Below, in pieces: positions 25,264-33,229 of a stretch of 64,000 nucleotides of DNA; the first letter of the stretch is position 1, and every line of letters begins with the position of its first letter. Source of the stretch: Glandiceps talaboti (lineage: Eukaryota > Hemichordata > Enteropneusta > Spengelidae); NCBI RefSeq assembly GCF_964340395.1, contig NC_135557.1, positions 7,941,709 to 8,005,708 on the forward strand, given 5' to 3'. The position numbers and the translations under genes were made by a program. The notes beneath the pieces are model-generated. The model saw nothing but the letters and a program-made list of their open reading frames with translations, searched no databases and had not been told where the DNA came from.

Positions 25264-26257
25264 TTGTGTGTGTATGTGTGTGTGTGTGTGTGATGAGGAA
25301 GTGCAAGAATAATTGATTAAACAAACTAACGAACGATTTAATGAACAAAGAAATGAATGAATGGATGAATTAATTAATTACTGGATGGTTGGATGGATGG
25401 ATGGATGGATGAATAAATGAATAAATGAATGAATGAATGAATGAATGAATAATGGATGGATGAATGAATGAATGAATGAATGAATGAATGAATGAATGAA
25501 TGGATGGATGGATGAATGAATGTACACTTTGTAATTCTTAGCAGGAGCTTTTGTTTGAACAAACGAATGAACTAATTAATTGATGGATGGATGAATGAAT
25601 GAATGAATGAATGAATGAATGCACGAACAAATGAACGAACAAAACAAATTAAATAATTAATTAATGTATGCTTGGATGGATGGATGGATGGATGGATGAA
25701 TGAATGAATGAATGAATGTATGTACACTTTGTAATTCTTAGTGGATTTTTTTGTTATATTTTGCAAGTTGCCGGGGATACTTTGCAATTCGACATAATAT
25801 AATAGAAACATATTTGTTCGCGTGACATTTACACGGAATTTGTGAGATTCGCCGCCAGATAAGTCTAAACCCTTTACTAGACAACCCCTGTCCTATCATG
25901 TACCGGCTTATGCATATTGGTTGTGTATGTTGAGTATCGTTATTGATTTATTTATTTACAGTTACATCGGCTGTAGATCCATCACACCTTACATCACCAC
26001 ATCCAATGAACAACAATACAGCAGGGACTGATAAATATGTTACATATGTATACATTAGTTTAATAGTAACGTCTCTAGTAGCTATTATTGTAACTATCAC
26101 AAGTATTGTATATGTGGTGTGTAAATGTGCAATTGAAGGCAGTGTTGAGCGATCCAAAGTATTATACCAACCACAAGAAATGGAGGAGTCTGTGATTGTA
26201 TTCGACATCGAGCAACAAGAAGAAATAATAGATGAACAAGATGACCTTCCTCATCAC
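7252..26257 (+). CDS. Ig-superfamily membrane receptor, six exons to the transmembrane segment
   Basis: The exons are 7252-7342, 8697-8900, 22638-22967, 23757-23887, 24284-24425 and 25962-26257. Every donor and acceptor is GT-AG and the phases run 1,1,1,0,1,0 without conflict, giving 398 codons. The protein has a leader (about 1-25), a novel-looking extracellular region (31-208), an Ig domain split over two exons (209-299; C232, W244, C282), a Ser/Thr/Pro stalk, a membrane helix (about 326-352) and an acidic cytoplasmic segment. The last exon ends in phase 0 at GTGAGT, so more cytoplasmic sequence follows. Candidates are the cassette exons from 31578 onward or a short exon at 26801. The second intron carries the giant palindrome. 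Confidence 0.75.
7374..7645. repeat. Simple-repeat block (CA)n, (AT)n, (CATA)n
   Basis: CA and AT tracts near 7371-7400 and CATA units near 7590-7640, joined by A/C-rich sequence, in the first intron of the plus-strand receptor. ORFs here are repeat translations. Confidence 0.9.
7955..8290. repeat. Compound microsatellite (TATG)n(TG)n ... (CAGA)n
   Basis: TATG units from about 7962, GTGGGTG and GT tracts to about 8126, then CAGA units from about 8176 to 8280. Several overlapping ORFs on both strands are explained by the repeat. Confidence 0.93.
8697..8900 (+). CDS. Extracellular exon 2 of the plus-strand receptor
   Basis: The acceptor CATCAG and donor GTGAGT bracket 204 bases, phase 1-1. 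The peptide starts [17 protein letters not shown] and contains [10 protein letters not shown]. It has one early Cys and aromatic residues but I do not recognise the fold. The next exon of the gene is 13.7 kb away, beyond the palindromic element. Confidence 0.65.
8962..9160 (+). repeat. Left outer inverted repeat, diverged
   Basis: It matches the complement of 21815-22004 over shared blocks such as TGACRTCAC, ATTGGGTA, AACAATTTTATCTTGGC and CTTGAAAAATCAATGTG, with many substitutions and indels between them. It is much more diverged than the inner arms. It may be old terminal inverted repeats or two copies of an older dispersed repeat flanking the site. Confidence 0.6.
9453..10097 (+). CDS. Palindrome ORF1, left copy (214 aa, unknown)
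   Basis: The start is at ATG 9453 (context AAAATG). An in-frame ATG at 9411 would add 14 residues that look like AT-rich leader. The first 90 or so residues are low-complexity, rich in Ser, Pro, Asn and Thr, with tandem SPLSPL, TNYP and NNGVS units (three NNGVS). From about residue 110 there is a compact globular-looking part with [39 protein letters not shown] and [20 protein letters not shown]. No signal peptide, membrane helix or zinc-binding pattern. Disordered N-terminus plus basic C-terminal domain would suit a nucleic-acid-binding protein, but that is a guess. A near-identical copy lies in the other arm. Confidence 0.5.
   Translation: MSNKQSQKPITFVDNTIESSPLSSPLSPLSPINSLSEYPTNYHTNYPTNYPTHYPNIPTISNLSNNGVSNNGVSNNGVSNIVNPAENDTEDRETSALLDILNEKRNTEEIPTIKWREVPIEKPFLITQFKKFKSRYGPGLLIWLNNPITNKELYCTYAPSRMIDEILTNTKKLPLIVVSRGLKRSTINPNNTYFNYTLMDFNVVKQKINGKIIK
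10095..10740 (+). repeat. Tandem array of about 180 bases derived from the 3' end of ORF1
   Basis: Four consecutive units begin with AATAGTAATAATAGTAATAC and end by repeating the last coding bases of ORF1 and its stop region. The right arm has a single unit. The array shows that the ORF1 3' end was tandemly duplicated in the left arm after the arms formed, or lost from the right. Confidence 0.85.
10774..11187 (-). CDS. Palindrome ORF2, left copy (up to 137 codons, unknown)
   Basis: Open from a GTG at 11187. An in-frame stop lies just upstream and the first ATG is around residue 46 (MRSLNFS), so either translation starts there (about 92 aa) or the 5' part is reached by splicing; an AG precedes the GTG-containing codon. 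The N-terminal part is basic and hydrophobic; the C-terminal part contains [16 protein letters not shown] and [15 protein letters not shown], a Trp/Arg-rich helical-looking segment. I recognise no family. It converges on ORF1. The right-arm copy differs at five bases, all amino-acid changing, plus a 12-base in-frame insertion. Confidence 0.35.
   Translation of the reverse strand: MNIKKVFKKYKLNYYLLRTVTIIFLSISEVSTKVYIPLGEPTRYRRMRSLNFSVIIKAILLYLGEYREAALIPELKMEAFSQNQILKRFWDKWNAEYPEIVRFSWWRLRWHQIFLKLMTCRLAVLQLNKPKKYYVTS
11188..12060. repeat. Short interspersed direct repeats of the left arm, with a decayed ORF1 fragment
   Basis: It contains several copies of a unit with TTATGACACCATCCAAGATA and TGCTGTTTTCACTGTCAT, and two copies of a unit with AGTAGTTGCCGAAAAGTTAA ending in ATTGGATGGTGCT. 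The motif CACCATCC / GGATGGTG recurs throughout. Mirrored by 19480-20325. Confidence 0.8.
11508..11725 (+). pseudogene. Decayed 3' fragment of ORF1 (left arm)
   Basis: Similar at DNA level to the ORF1 region encoding [11 protein letters not shown] through TLMDFNV, but with a small insertion after YAP, stops and frame changes. It is present in both arms at the mirrored place, so this duplication and decay predates the arm duplication. Confidence 0.75.
12107..17441 (+). repeat. AT-rich minisatellite, left arm (5.3 kb)
   Basis: Thousands of bases made of a few interchangeable words: ATTAGCAAGC, ATTTTAGTTG, TTAACATTAG and TAATTATTAG, in units of roughly 30-40 bases. There are no long ORFs. A non-repeat landmark (AAACCAGTATTAATTATCTG, 13850-13870) recurs in the right arm. 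A higher-order duplication of about 732 bases is visible (14262 onward repeats at 14994). Confidence 0.95.
17442..17549. repeat. Centre of the palindrome
   Basis: About 108 bases of AT-rich non-minisatellite sequence including a short direct repeat (CAATATAGCTAAACTAAAAG type, near 17508 and 17530). Left of it the minisatellite reads in one orientation; right of it the same words appear as complements (GCTAATAATTACTAAT...). Confidence 0.85.
17550..19405 (-). repeat. AT-rich minisatellite, right arm (1.85 kb, inverted)
   Basis: The complement of the left-arm array, with the same landmark at about 18805-18835 and the same outer junction (TTTGCCTTAGGTTCTTACAG). It is about 3.5 kb shorter than the left array. 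Confidence 0.95.
19793..20010 (-). pseudogene. Decayed 3' fragment of ORF1 (right arm)
   Basis: Mirror copy of the fragment at 11508-11725 with the same insertion and broken frame, surrounded by the same GGATGGTG-containing short repeats. Confidence 0.7.
20324..20749 (+). CDS. Palindrome ORF2, right copy (up to 141 codons, unknown)
   Basis: Same layout as the left copy: open from a GTG, with its first ATG (MQSLNFS) about 50 codons in. It carries an in-frame 12-base tandem duplication (VSTKVSTKV), and R/Q, H/R, M/K, V/L and S/N differences from the left copy. No synonymous difference was seen. Function unknown; it could be a chance ORF. Confidence 0.35.
   Translation: MNIKKVFKKYKLNYYLLRTVTIIFLSINEVSTKVSTKVYIPLGEPTRYRRMQSLNFSVIIKAILLYLGEYREAALIPELKMEAFSQNQILKRFWDKWNAEYPEIVRFSWWRLRWRQIFLKLKTCRLAVLQLNKPKKYYLTS
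20905..21516 (-). CDS. Palindrome ORF1, right copy (203 aa, unknown)
   Basis: Starts at the ATG at 21516; an in-frame ATG at 21558 is possible. It matches the left ORF1 except for two NNGVS units instead of three, H/N, E/D and N/L replacements, and an A-run length change near the end that makes it stop after FNVVKQKN. Otherwise intact. Same low-complexity N-terminus and compact C-terminal region. Confidence 0.5.
   Translation of the reverse strand: MSNKQSQKPITFVDNTIESSPLSSPLSPLSPINSLSEYPTNYHTNYPTNYPTNYPNIPTISNLSNNGVSNNGVSNIVNPAENDTEDRETSALLDILNEKRNTDEIPTIKWREVPIEKPFLITQFKKFKSRYGPGLLIWLNNPITLKELYCTYAPSRMIDEILTNTKKLPLIVVSRGLKRSTINPNNTYFNYTLMDFNVVKQKN
21815..22004 (-). repeat. Right outer inverted repeat, diverged
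   Basis: Complement partner of 8962-9160. The junction to the near-identical inner arm is abrupt at the GTATACAAAAGGAGAAAG motif (about 9160 on the left). Confidence 0.6.
22120..22585 (+). repeat. Seven-copy minisatellite of about 67 bases
   Basis: Units read AGTTGATAGCAGTAATCAAT, then AAGTGTACTAAAGG, AATAAGTCTGACTGGACTTT and TCCTTTA. One unit is shortened by about 13 bases and another carries a small insertion. The array ends about 50 bases before the acceptor of the exon at 22638, so its length could influence splicing. Confidence 0.92.
22638..22967 (+). CDS. Extracellular exon 3 of the plus-strand receptor
   Basis: The acceptor TTTGCAG and a donor after GTACAAG bracket 330 bases, phase 1-1, the size and phase of a one-exon Ig-like domain. 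The peptide includes [26 protein letters not shown] and [11 protein letters not shown], with two cysteines (153 and 181 in the protein) and several N-glycosylation sites. It lacks a convincing Ig tryptophan signature, so the fold is uncertain. Confidence 0.75.
23757..23887 (+). CDS. Ig domain, first half (exon 4)
   Basis: 131 bases, phase 1 to 0. The peptide has [20 protein letters not shown] then [11 protein letters not shown], giving the B-strand Cys and C-strand Trp of an Ig fold. The frame runs on a little past the GTACGA donor into a stop, and the following exon supplies the missing F strand. Confidence 0.78.
24284..24425 (+). CDS. Ig domain, second half (exon 5)
   Basis: 142 bases, phase 0 to 1. 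The peptide contains [20 protein letters not shown], the E/F-strand signature with G-x-Y-x-C. Joined to exon 4 it completes one Ig domain (C232 to C282). A phase-0 intron inside an Ig domain is common in C2/I-type domains of animals. Confidence 0.8.
24718..24925. repeat. Short AT-rich minisatellite (CGACATTTGTAATAAT type)
   Basis: Repeats of about 17 bases alternate CGACATTTGTAATAAT and GCCGAAATTTGTAATAA, interrupted once or twice. It lies in the intron before the transmembrane exon. Confidence 0.85.
25096..25292. repeat. Two (TA)n tracts around a unique core, then (GT)n
   Basis: TA tracts at about 25096-25132 and 25196-25254 flank a non-repetitive core of about 60 bases containing GCAGTGGCAGAGCGC; a GT tract follows. 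The core looks like a mobile-element end caught between TA tracts, but I cannot name it. Confidence 0.85.
25345..25722. repeat. (GAAT)n(GGAT)n tetranucleotide block, duplicated
   Basis: Long GAAT and GGAT runs occur twice, each followed by the same unique bases (TACACTTTGTAATTCTTAG at about 25523 and 25723), so a segment of about 200 bases is tandemly duplicated. His/Ser/Phe-rich ORFs here are artefacts. Confidence 0.92.
25962..26257 (+). CDS. Transmembrane and juxtamembrane exon of the Ig receptor
   Basis: The acceptor TTTACAG opens phase 1. The peptide is a Ser/Thr/Pro stalk ([20 protein letters not shown]), a helix containing [20 protein letters not shown], the stop-transfer [13 protein letters not shown] and an acidic stretch with [13 protein letters not shown]. 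It ends at CACGTGAGT in phase 0. Tyr in [10 protein letters not shown] is a possible phosphosite. Confidence 0.8.
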
Positions 26258-26321
26258 GTGAGTTTGTTAATCTCTCACAATATACAACACTGTAACAGTA
26301 CTACCCCGTGCTATGCAGTGC

Positions 26322-26402
26322 AATATAATACATTACATTACATTACATTACCTTTCATTTAAATTACATCGCATTGCATTGCATTACATTACATTACATT
26401 AC
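26322..26402. repeat. (ATTAC)n pentanucleotide tract
   Basis: Repeats of CATTA/ATTAC interrupted by ATCGCATTGC, shortly after the transmembrane exon. Confidence 0.9.
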
Positions 26403-26800
26403 ACCAGGTCAAGATAACCAAGTGGATTTTGTAGCGCAATTGAAGTCTAGAGGGTGGTGAACCAATCGTTTCTTGGGAAAAGAATGCACGCATACACGCG
26501 GGGTCACAGGTTTCACTGAAAGTACTTTGTTATGTTAACGCAAGTCAAAAACAAAATTAACAACACTCAGGAAGACGAAAGAATTAAGGCGGGGATGCAC
26601 AAAAAATCATTATTTGACAATTTTTGAGATTATGTGCTCTTTTGCCATAATAAATACTCTTCTTTCAACCAACGAAAATTGAACTGGGTTTGAGTTTTGC
26701 TATAATCGAAAAATCATGAAAAAAGGAGTAAACACATGCATGGGTACCGAAACGCCTAAAGAAGTCCTATTTTATCACTATAAACTCACGATGTTTGCAG

Positions 26801-26893
26801 ACAAGTAAGGTGATTGACAGAGGATTATGCAAAATATACGCCGGTGTCAAATTCGCGCATGCTCAGATCACACACGGATCACTACAACTGTAA
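26801..26893 (+). CDS. Possible alternative terminal exon of the Ig receptor
   Basis: A TTTGCAG acceptor is followed in phase 0 by TSKVIDRGLCKIYAGVKF and a stop after 30 residues. It is phase-compatible with the transmembrane exon and would end the receptor with a short tail. The pyrimidine tract is weak and the peptide has no recognisable motif, so this is one alternative to splicing onward into the cassette. Confidence 0.25.
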   Translation, partial: TSKVIDRGLCKIYAGVKFAHAQITHGSLQL

Positions 26894-27670
26894 CCATGGA
26901 GGAAAAGGGGAGATATTTCCATGATGGTACTATGAAGGAAAGACAAAGATGTTGGTATTCCAGGCATAACTGTTTTATCTCTTCCAGGGATGACGTCGCG
27001 ACGTTAATAACTTCAAAAATATCTATATAATGCATATGAACAAATGAGTAAAACCTCTCAAAGAATACCGACATTTGCCCATACGTTTTCGAAATTCACT
27101 GATGACCAAGTTTCCTACCTTCTCAAGATTTACTGCTCACGTCCTCATATCTTATTCTTGTACTTTGATACCTTTGATACTTTGGTCACTGCCAAATGCA
27201 AGCTGACACATTTCAATCACGTACTACAACATTCGGGGAGAGGGACTGCTGCCGATTGATGAAAATACCTTAAATTCGAAAGACTGGAAATTCGAGAAAC
27301 ATACATGTAAAATGCTCCAAAATCCTGTGGAAAGTGTCAATGCCAAAGTGATAAGTGTTAATTAGTAACTGTCTAGTTTCAAAACCTTCCTGTATGGCAG
27401 AGACCGCCAGTGCATAGTCGCTGTCAAAATCATAAATGTACAGAGGTCAGGCTTCGGTCGATCATTACAGACACTTGAACACACCAAAATCAGGGGTAGG
27501 TAACAAATATTAGTTAAGAGCACGATCAATATAGTGACAAGTACAAAAATACAAGGTGCGGGAAAATTCTACATATATAGTACCTGGTACAAGTCGTTTA
27601 GTTACAAGCCAAGTCTATATTGTAACAAACACAAAGTCCTGATTTTCCCAACATCCTTTGCATATTCAAC
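26894..27670. other. Upstream region of the cassette locus
   Basis: Between the receptor's possible terminal exon and the ATG at 27671. No exon with good borders and no recognisable element. It would hold the promoter if 27671 is a true first exon. Confidence 0.35.
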
Positions 27671-27701
27671 ATGGCGGCAAGTAACATCGACAATCCTGAT
27701 G
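27671..27701 (+). CDS. Candidate first exon of the death-effector locus
   Basis: The ATG in a strong context (AACATGGCG) opens MAASNIDNPD and ends at a GTAAGA donor in phase 1. It fits the phase of the exon at 29931. It would make the downstream product a cytosolic protein with an Ala/Ser start rather than the tail of the Ig receptor. Ten codons are little evidence. Confidence 0.45.
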
Positions 27702-28309
27702 GTAAGAATCAGTCGATTTCTACTACTAAAAATCGAAAATACGTATTCCTATAGCATGCGTTCTGGGAAGAATGGGTTGGAGGAACAACAGGGAAAATTT
27801 CATTGATCGATTCCACCGTTTGTGGGAGGAGTTAGCAAAAAACTTTTTTCTACCAACGGATGTCCTATTCTAAAACACACGGCCCCGTTCGTGTCTCAGC
27901 CTGCCAGCCCATAGCAGAATTCCACGAAGTTCTACAGTTCACAGTTAGTGTAGAATATCAGATGATGTTCAGTCATCAGCCGGCGAAGCAAAAGTAATCC
28001 GTTCCACGAGGACAAGTTCTCATAGATCATACCTTTGTACAGTGCCCTATCCACCACCGACCACCAACCACCTGTACTCCAATATGCTAATAATAGCCAC
28101 CAACCATCCTATTCAATTTACATAAACGGGATATCGACCGACTAAGGGTCAGTCTAGTATACTTTACAAAATTCACCTGGTGACAATAACTCCCGAATTT
28201 AAGACGAAAAGTAAGTTTTTGTCTCAGAAGAAAAGTATACTGGAATTAAACTGTGGATACATTAAAGTTTGTTTGCTTTGAAGGAAACACTAGTTTCCGA
28301 ATGCAAAAT

Positions 28310-29250
28310 GATCTACTCGATAGTAATGCTACGACTTAGGCAGTCCGCTCCAATATCCATGCTAACTTTAATTGCTGAAATCCTATAATTAAATGATTGC
28401 AAATAGAAGTCCCAGCGCATTAATCTACTATGAACTACTTTCGCTCTTTTCAAATAAATCAATGGCTGGTGATCGGTCGGTCGCCAAAATAAACTCTCTA
28501 TCATACAAGTATTGTTGTAATTTCTACATAGCCCATATGATTGCCAAGCATTCACGTTCAATAACAGAATAAGACTTCTCTCTAGTGTGTAACTTCCTAC
28601 TAGCATATGCGAAAGGGTATTTATCGTCATCAAATCATTGCATTAATACAGCCCCTAGACCAACATCAGAAGCACCCGTTCTCAATATGAAGGTGTTCCC
28701 AAAATCTGGTAAACGCAAAACTGGTTCTCTACTTAAAATTTCCGTTAACAATTTAAATGCTCTATCTTGAGACCCCCCCCCCCCGTTTACTCTCTTGGGC
28801 TGTCCCTTTCTAGTTAAATTTGTCGACGGCACGGCGATTGCTGCAAAGTTAGGCACAAAATATCGATAATGGTTTGCCAATCCTGGAAATTACTTGACTA
28901 TTTTAATGGTTTAAGGTAGTTTGGTGTTAACAATGGCATGCACTTTGCATGACATTACCCATAGCAACCCTTGACCAATGCCATGACCTATAAATTTACT
29001 CTAAATTTGTATATCCAATATAACACTTCGAAGGTCTAGCAGTTAAACCTGCTTTGCACAATCTGGATAATAATTCTACTACCTGTTCGGCATGTTTCCA
29101 CGATACTGTGGATATCAACATGTCATCCATTAAATTTTCCACATCTTCCATGCCTGACAAAAGGACTCTCATAACACGACAGAAACTTTCGGGTGTATTC
29201 ACCAACCCAAATGGCATTCTGCAAAATTGGAACAAGCCAGCAGGCATGAA
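28310..29250 (-). mobile_element. Degenerate Ty3/gypsy retrotransposon pol fragment
   Basis: On the minus strand, 29247-28996 reads as reverse transcriptase (GLFQFCRMPFGLVNTPESFC; the catalytic Y-x-D-D box is altered to LMDD), 28880-28635 as the RT/RNase H connection (VLRLPDFGNTFILRTGASDV; the RNase H aspartate looks replaced, TGAS for TDAS), and 28633-28313 as RNase H (TDHQPLIYLKRAKV). The parts lie in different frames and lack gag, integrase and LTRs. A dead relic between two exons of the locus. Confidence 0.88.
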
Positions 29251-29279
29251 GAAAGCAGTTTTTTCCTTTGCATCATCAG

Positions 29280-29450
29280 TGCCTGTCTGTCTGTCTGTCT
29301 GGCTGTATTACCATTTCCTAAAAAAACAGCTAGCTCAATTCAAACGAAATTTTGCACACATGTTCCGTAGTGTAATGGCAAGAACTAATTGGGTTTAGGT
29401 AAAATTCCCATGGATATATACGTAATTAATGGTTTTGACATACTCTGACT
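29280..29450 (+). repeat. Dispersed (CTGT)n-headed repeat, copy 1
   Basis: A CTGT tract followed by AGCTCAATTCAAACGAAAT, GCACACATGTTCC and TTAGGTAAAATTCCC. The same order recurs at 33230, 36300, 52370 and 58030, and parts at 56110 and 57190. It is a non-coding interspersed family, here close to the gypsy relic. Confidence 0.75.
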
Positions 29451-29723
29451 CCAGTATATCAAAACACATGAAGACAGACAATGTTGTTGACGTTAGTTTT
29501 GATCGACACTTCTTTTAGATAACAATGGATGACAATTCATGTGAGCAGTGTACACAAATTTGATAGGTTTCATATTGGACATGTCTATATCGGCAAGCCT
29601 TTGATTCCAACACAATTTGCCGTTTTCTTTTTCTTTCATTGACTACTCCGGTTTGCCCCAGACATTGGTGATTTTAAATTAAAGCAACCATTTTATCGGC
29701 CTCTCCTTCCATACTCCCTGAAG

Positions 29724-29785
29724 AAGGCCACCTATGTGTGGTCGAAACGTTAGATATAATAAAGGAATTTTAATTAAACCGAAGA
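29724..29785 (+). mobile_element. Retroelement tail with hammerhead-like core
   Basis: CTGAAGA, a 6-bp hairpin (GGCCAC/GTGGTC) and GAAACG occur in the order of a hammerhead core, as in the ends of many Penelope-like elements and related short elements. I cannot form stems I and III here, so it is probably a dead relic or a look-alike. Confidence 0.35.
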
Positions 29786-29930
29786 CAAAGGGACTTGCTT
29801 TTTTTCAAACCCATCTCTGATTTTAAATATTTTAATTCAACATCTCTCCACAAATCATGACAGTTTGACCGAGTACCTACACAGTGGTGAATAACCGGTT
29901 TCAGTGAGTAAATTCATTTCTTTTCTCCAG

Positions 29931-30055
29931 CTAGTAAGCCAGGTACGAGTGATGGAAATGATGAACAACCCACTAATCACAACAAGACAACAGGTGATGT
30001 TTCAAATGTGGTGGCTTCAAAAGATCAATCGTCACAGTCTGGAAAATCTAAAGAT
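29931..30055 (+). CDS. Low-complexity linker exon
   Basis: The acceptor TTCTCCAG starts phase 1; the peptide is hydrophilic (SKPGTSDGNDEQPTNHNKTT then SKDQSSQSGKSKD). It either splices at GAT|GTAAAA in phase 0 (weak donor) or reads on to a stop at 30068. Together with 27671-27701 it gives 52 codons ending in phase 0, the phase of the cassette exons. Confidence 0.5.
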
Positions 30056-30811
30056 GTAAAATTTGCTTGAACAATTTGAGTGGATGAACATCCATACCAG
30101 TTAACACAGCAAGTTCCTAATATACTGCAGTATTTACAGATTATGGTGTCGACATTACAAATTGTCGAAATAGAAGTCTGATTTCACTTTGGAACAGGGA
30201 AATCCGTTGAAAAACAAACAATATTTAATGGAACACTCCATTTCGGTGACACACGTTCAAGCAAATTCAAAGACATATTTTTTTAGCAAAACTATCAGCG
30301 ACAAGTCCCTTGGTGAAAGCCTTCGGTATGACTAGTACTTGAATGGTGATAACAAAATTGCACAAATGAAAATAAAGATAAATATTGCCTATCTGATAGC
30401 CAAACAAGAACTGCCATTTTTACTAATTCCGAGTTAATGCTACTTCTCAGAAAAAATGGCGTCGATATTAAATCCAACCCATGATAACACTCACAAATGC
30501 TCAGAGGTGATCGGAACAATGGCAGAAAGAATCATGAATGACTTAGCTAACCGTATGGCATAACGATATCAGAAATGAAGCTAATATATTTATAGTTTGA
30601 TTGACGGCGACACTGATAGAGCTGTGCAGTAGTACTGTGAAATAGTCTACATGTGATGAGTAGACAAACCTACTTGTAAACCTAAGGTGAATTTAGTATG
30701 ACAGAATGAACTTCAACATGCACATGCCGATGGTGGTGTTAGTGCGACAATAACTTTATGGGACAAAGTTGATGAAAGTTTGAAGCAAGAAACTTATAGG
30801 ATTTGTATAGG

Positions 30812-30912
30812 ATTAGGAGTAGATGGTGCGTTAGCTCTGGATGTTACAAGGTTCGACACATCTTAGACATGTCGAACTTCGAAATATATACATCCAGAGC
30901 TAATGGTGCGCC
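30812..30912. mobile_element. Hairpin-forming short element
   Basis: Arms GGTGCGTTAGCTCTGGATGT and ACATCCAGAGCTAATGGTGC fold on each other, with an inner hairpin of TTCGACACATC and its complement GATGTGTCGAA in near form. Such folded 100-base units are typical of short MITE-type or foldback sequences. No coding content. Confidence 0.55.
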
Positions 30913-31577
30913 TGTAAATCTCAGTCGAAACAAGAATGTACACTTTACCCAGGGACGAAGTACATTGTGTAGGGCAGTAATGCCATATCACTTCACTGTA
31001 TTAAAGTTTTTAAACTGTTTCGGTGCTTACCATGAAGTATGTAAACTTTTTGATGTGTAATAGCAATGTTATGAGGGTTTGAATTTCGTTTATTATTTGT
31101 TGTGAAAACGGGTGTACATATCCCGGGTATGTAGGGATCACGAAAGCCAAATGAAGTCGTGGATGGCAAGCTTTCCAGTGTTTAGAATAGGAAGCGGGCA
31201 TTTGAACAACATTTTTTGACAACTAACGACTTCAAAATTAACAGATGTAGACATAAATGTCTTGCATAAATCATGAAATTGATTTAATCAAAGGTACTAA
31301 ATACAATGTAGGGTCAAAGTGCCAAAGATGACATCAAAACACGATATTGTTAACAAAATCTGTTATTTGCGATACCTGTGCATGCTGAAAGACTACCATA
31401 TGAGCACAAAAAACACCCCTCTCAATAGAACACTCACCACATGGTCGTCTATATATGGGAGTTGTCCTCCTCCAGCCAAATACATATTTGTATAATAATA
31501 GTCGCAGTTTGCTTTGCTACGAAACAAATGTATTGAAATTTGATATCGTTTTGTTATATGTTGTCGCTCTTTTCTAG

Positions 31578-31619
31578 ATACTAGAACAATTAGAAGTTGG
31601 ATATCTAGAGTCGTGTGTA
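31578..31619 (+). CDS. Cassette exon A, unit 1 (diverged, short)
   Basis: ILEQLEVGYLESCV, phase 0-0, between CTAG and GTAAGT. It aligns with LQEQSRVVYRKLSV of unit 2 at DNA level but is 12 codons shorter. It may be functional or drifting. Confidence 0.4.
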
Positions 31620-31856
31620 GTAAGTATTTTACATCATGTCTCCCGGGTTGCAGTTATCTTGATATTTCTATTTTTAATAATTCTTATTTGTAACCTCTTG
31701 AAGTGAAATACAACATCACTAATGATAAACTGGAAATTTTTATTAAACAATGTGCTTTAAAAATACCCCCATGCACAATATACTGTAAACCTACGTATTT
31801 TCGCTACCAAAAAAATATTGCGATTTTACAGTCTTCAACAAGTTCCCAAAAGTCTA

Positions 31857-32030
31857 ATTTTACTAATTACCAGACTGGCACATTGTGCTCATGTACAAGA
31901 AGGCATTTTATTCACTACCTATTTTTTACTAATTACCAGACTGGTACATTGTGCTCATGTACAATAAAGCATTTTATTCACTGCTTATTTTTTTAATGAT
32001 TACCAGACTGGTACATTAAGCTCATGCTAC
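31857..32030 (+). repeat. Threefold intronic repeat (ATTACCAGACTGGTACATT)
   Basis: Three units of about 65 bases, each with an ATTACCAGACTGG core and GCTCATGT; related units occur at 39355-39455 in unit 3. Confidence 0.85.
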
Positions 32031-32546
32031 CACTTATTTTCCATTTTGTTTTAGAGTCAACCCAAATAAGGCGAAAATTTAGAGGTTTGCAGTATTCTCC
32101 ATTGTTGGTCGGTAAAATCTATCTCAGTTCCTCTTAGTCGTAACACGGGGGTTCATGTGCCAACTCTGTTGCTGTCGAATCTATTTCTGTGACCATGCCA
32201 CGTTTATCTCAAATTCCGTTAGTGACCTCAGTGACACAAGGGTTCCCAGCTTTTAGCATAAACACTGGATTGAATGTGACAGTCTACGATTAAAAAATTG
32301 AGGAAATCATATTCCTCGCGGGGCCAGCGGTGAATATCATTAAATGGCACATACATGGTATATGCTCCATATTCCAAATTCCAAATTCATGTATGGTAAG
32401 GCTCACAATTTAAACTTGTACAATGAAGTGTTGATGTCGGTTGGTTCCTTTTCTTGTGAAGAATAATGTATGTGTTATATTCACATAATTATGTAGTCTA
32501 ATATTACAAAAATGTATAATGTATTCCCTTTCTATTTAATAACTAG

Positions 32547-32624
32547 GTACAAGAAACTTCAGAGACGAAACCTTGTAAAACTAGTGTTGACACAAGAGCG
32601 TTTCTGGAGGAAGGCTATCAAAAC
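32547..32624 (+). CDS. Cassette exon B, unit 1 (26 codons)
   Basis: Phase 0-0 exon between CTAG and GTAAGT, beginning VQETSETKPCKTSVDTRAF and ending EEGYQN. It is preserved in all three units at 32547, 35775 and 49648 with identical length and borders. The conserved Y-x-N at the end resembles an SH2-binding tyrosine motif (YxN, Grb2 type), which is inference. Confidence 0.65.
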
Positions 32625-32887
32625 GTAAGTCAGAATCACACAGTTTAGACATATGTGTGCAGTAATAAGAATTTGGGGTGATACATACAAGTTGTTTACC
32701 CATTGTATACAGTTGATTTGACATACTCGTAATATTGCAATGAAAAGATCATTGGCACAGTAATCGTACCAAGTTCATGAATTTTAAGTTGACATTCTTC
32801 AGATCATAAGATGTCTGATGAAAGGGAATCCCTAACATATAGCCTATATATGGTATGTCTACGATCCTTTTAACTCTTCACGAATGC

Positions 32888-33009
<122 letters not shown>

Positions 33010-33229
33010 AAAGTAAATACAAAACACTGTTATCATTGAAGGAGTGAATGTTTTCGTCGAATTTGGTTAGAAGTTCGAAAATGAAGTTCAACAATTGCAT
33101 TGACACCACACTCCCTCTCCCCTAAACGAACGAAGTTTGCTTACTGAGCTTTTGTGACATTGTGCAATCGTCCCTAAAGTACACGATGTGTAAAACAAAT
33201 TACTACGATTTTACATTTAGTACGAGAAG

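Noticed and set aside
28585-29398. Plus-strand ORFs over 28585-28770 and 29054-29398
   Set aside because: They are the antisense of the gypsy-type pol relic, whose domains read on the minus strand.
29724-29775. Second hammerhead ribozyme
   Set aside because: CTGAAGA, a good stem II and GAAA are present, but no stem I or III can be formed, so it is kept only as a retroelement-tail relic.
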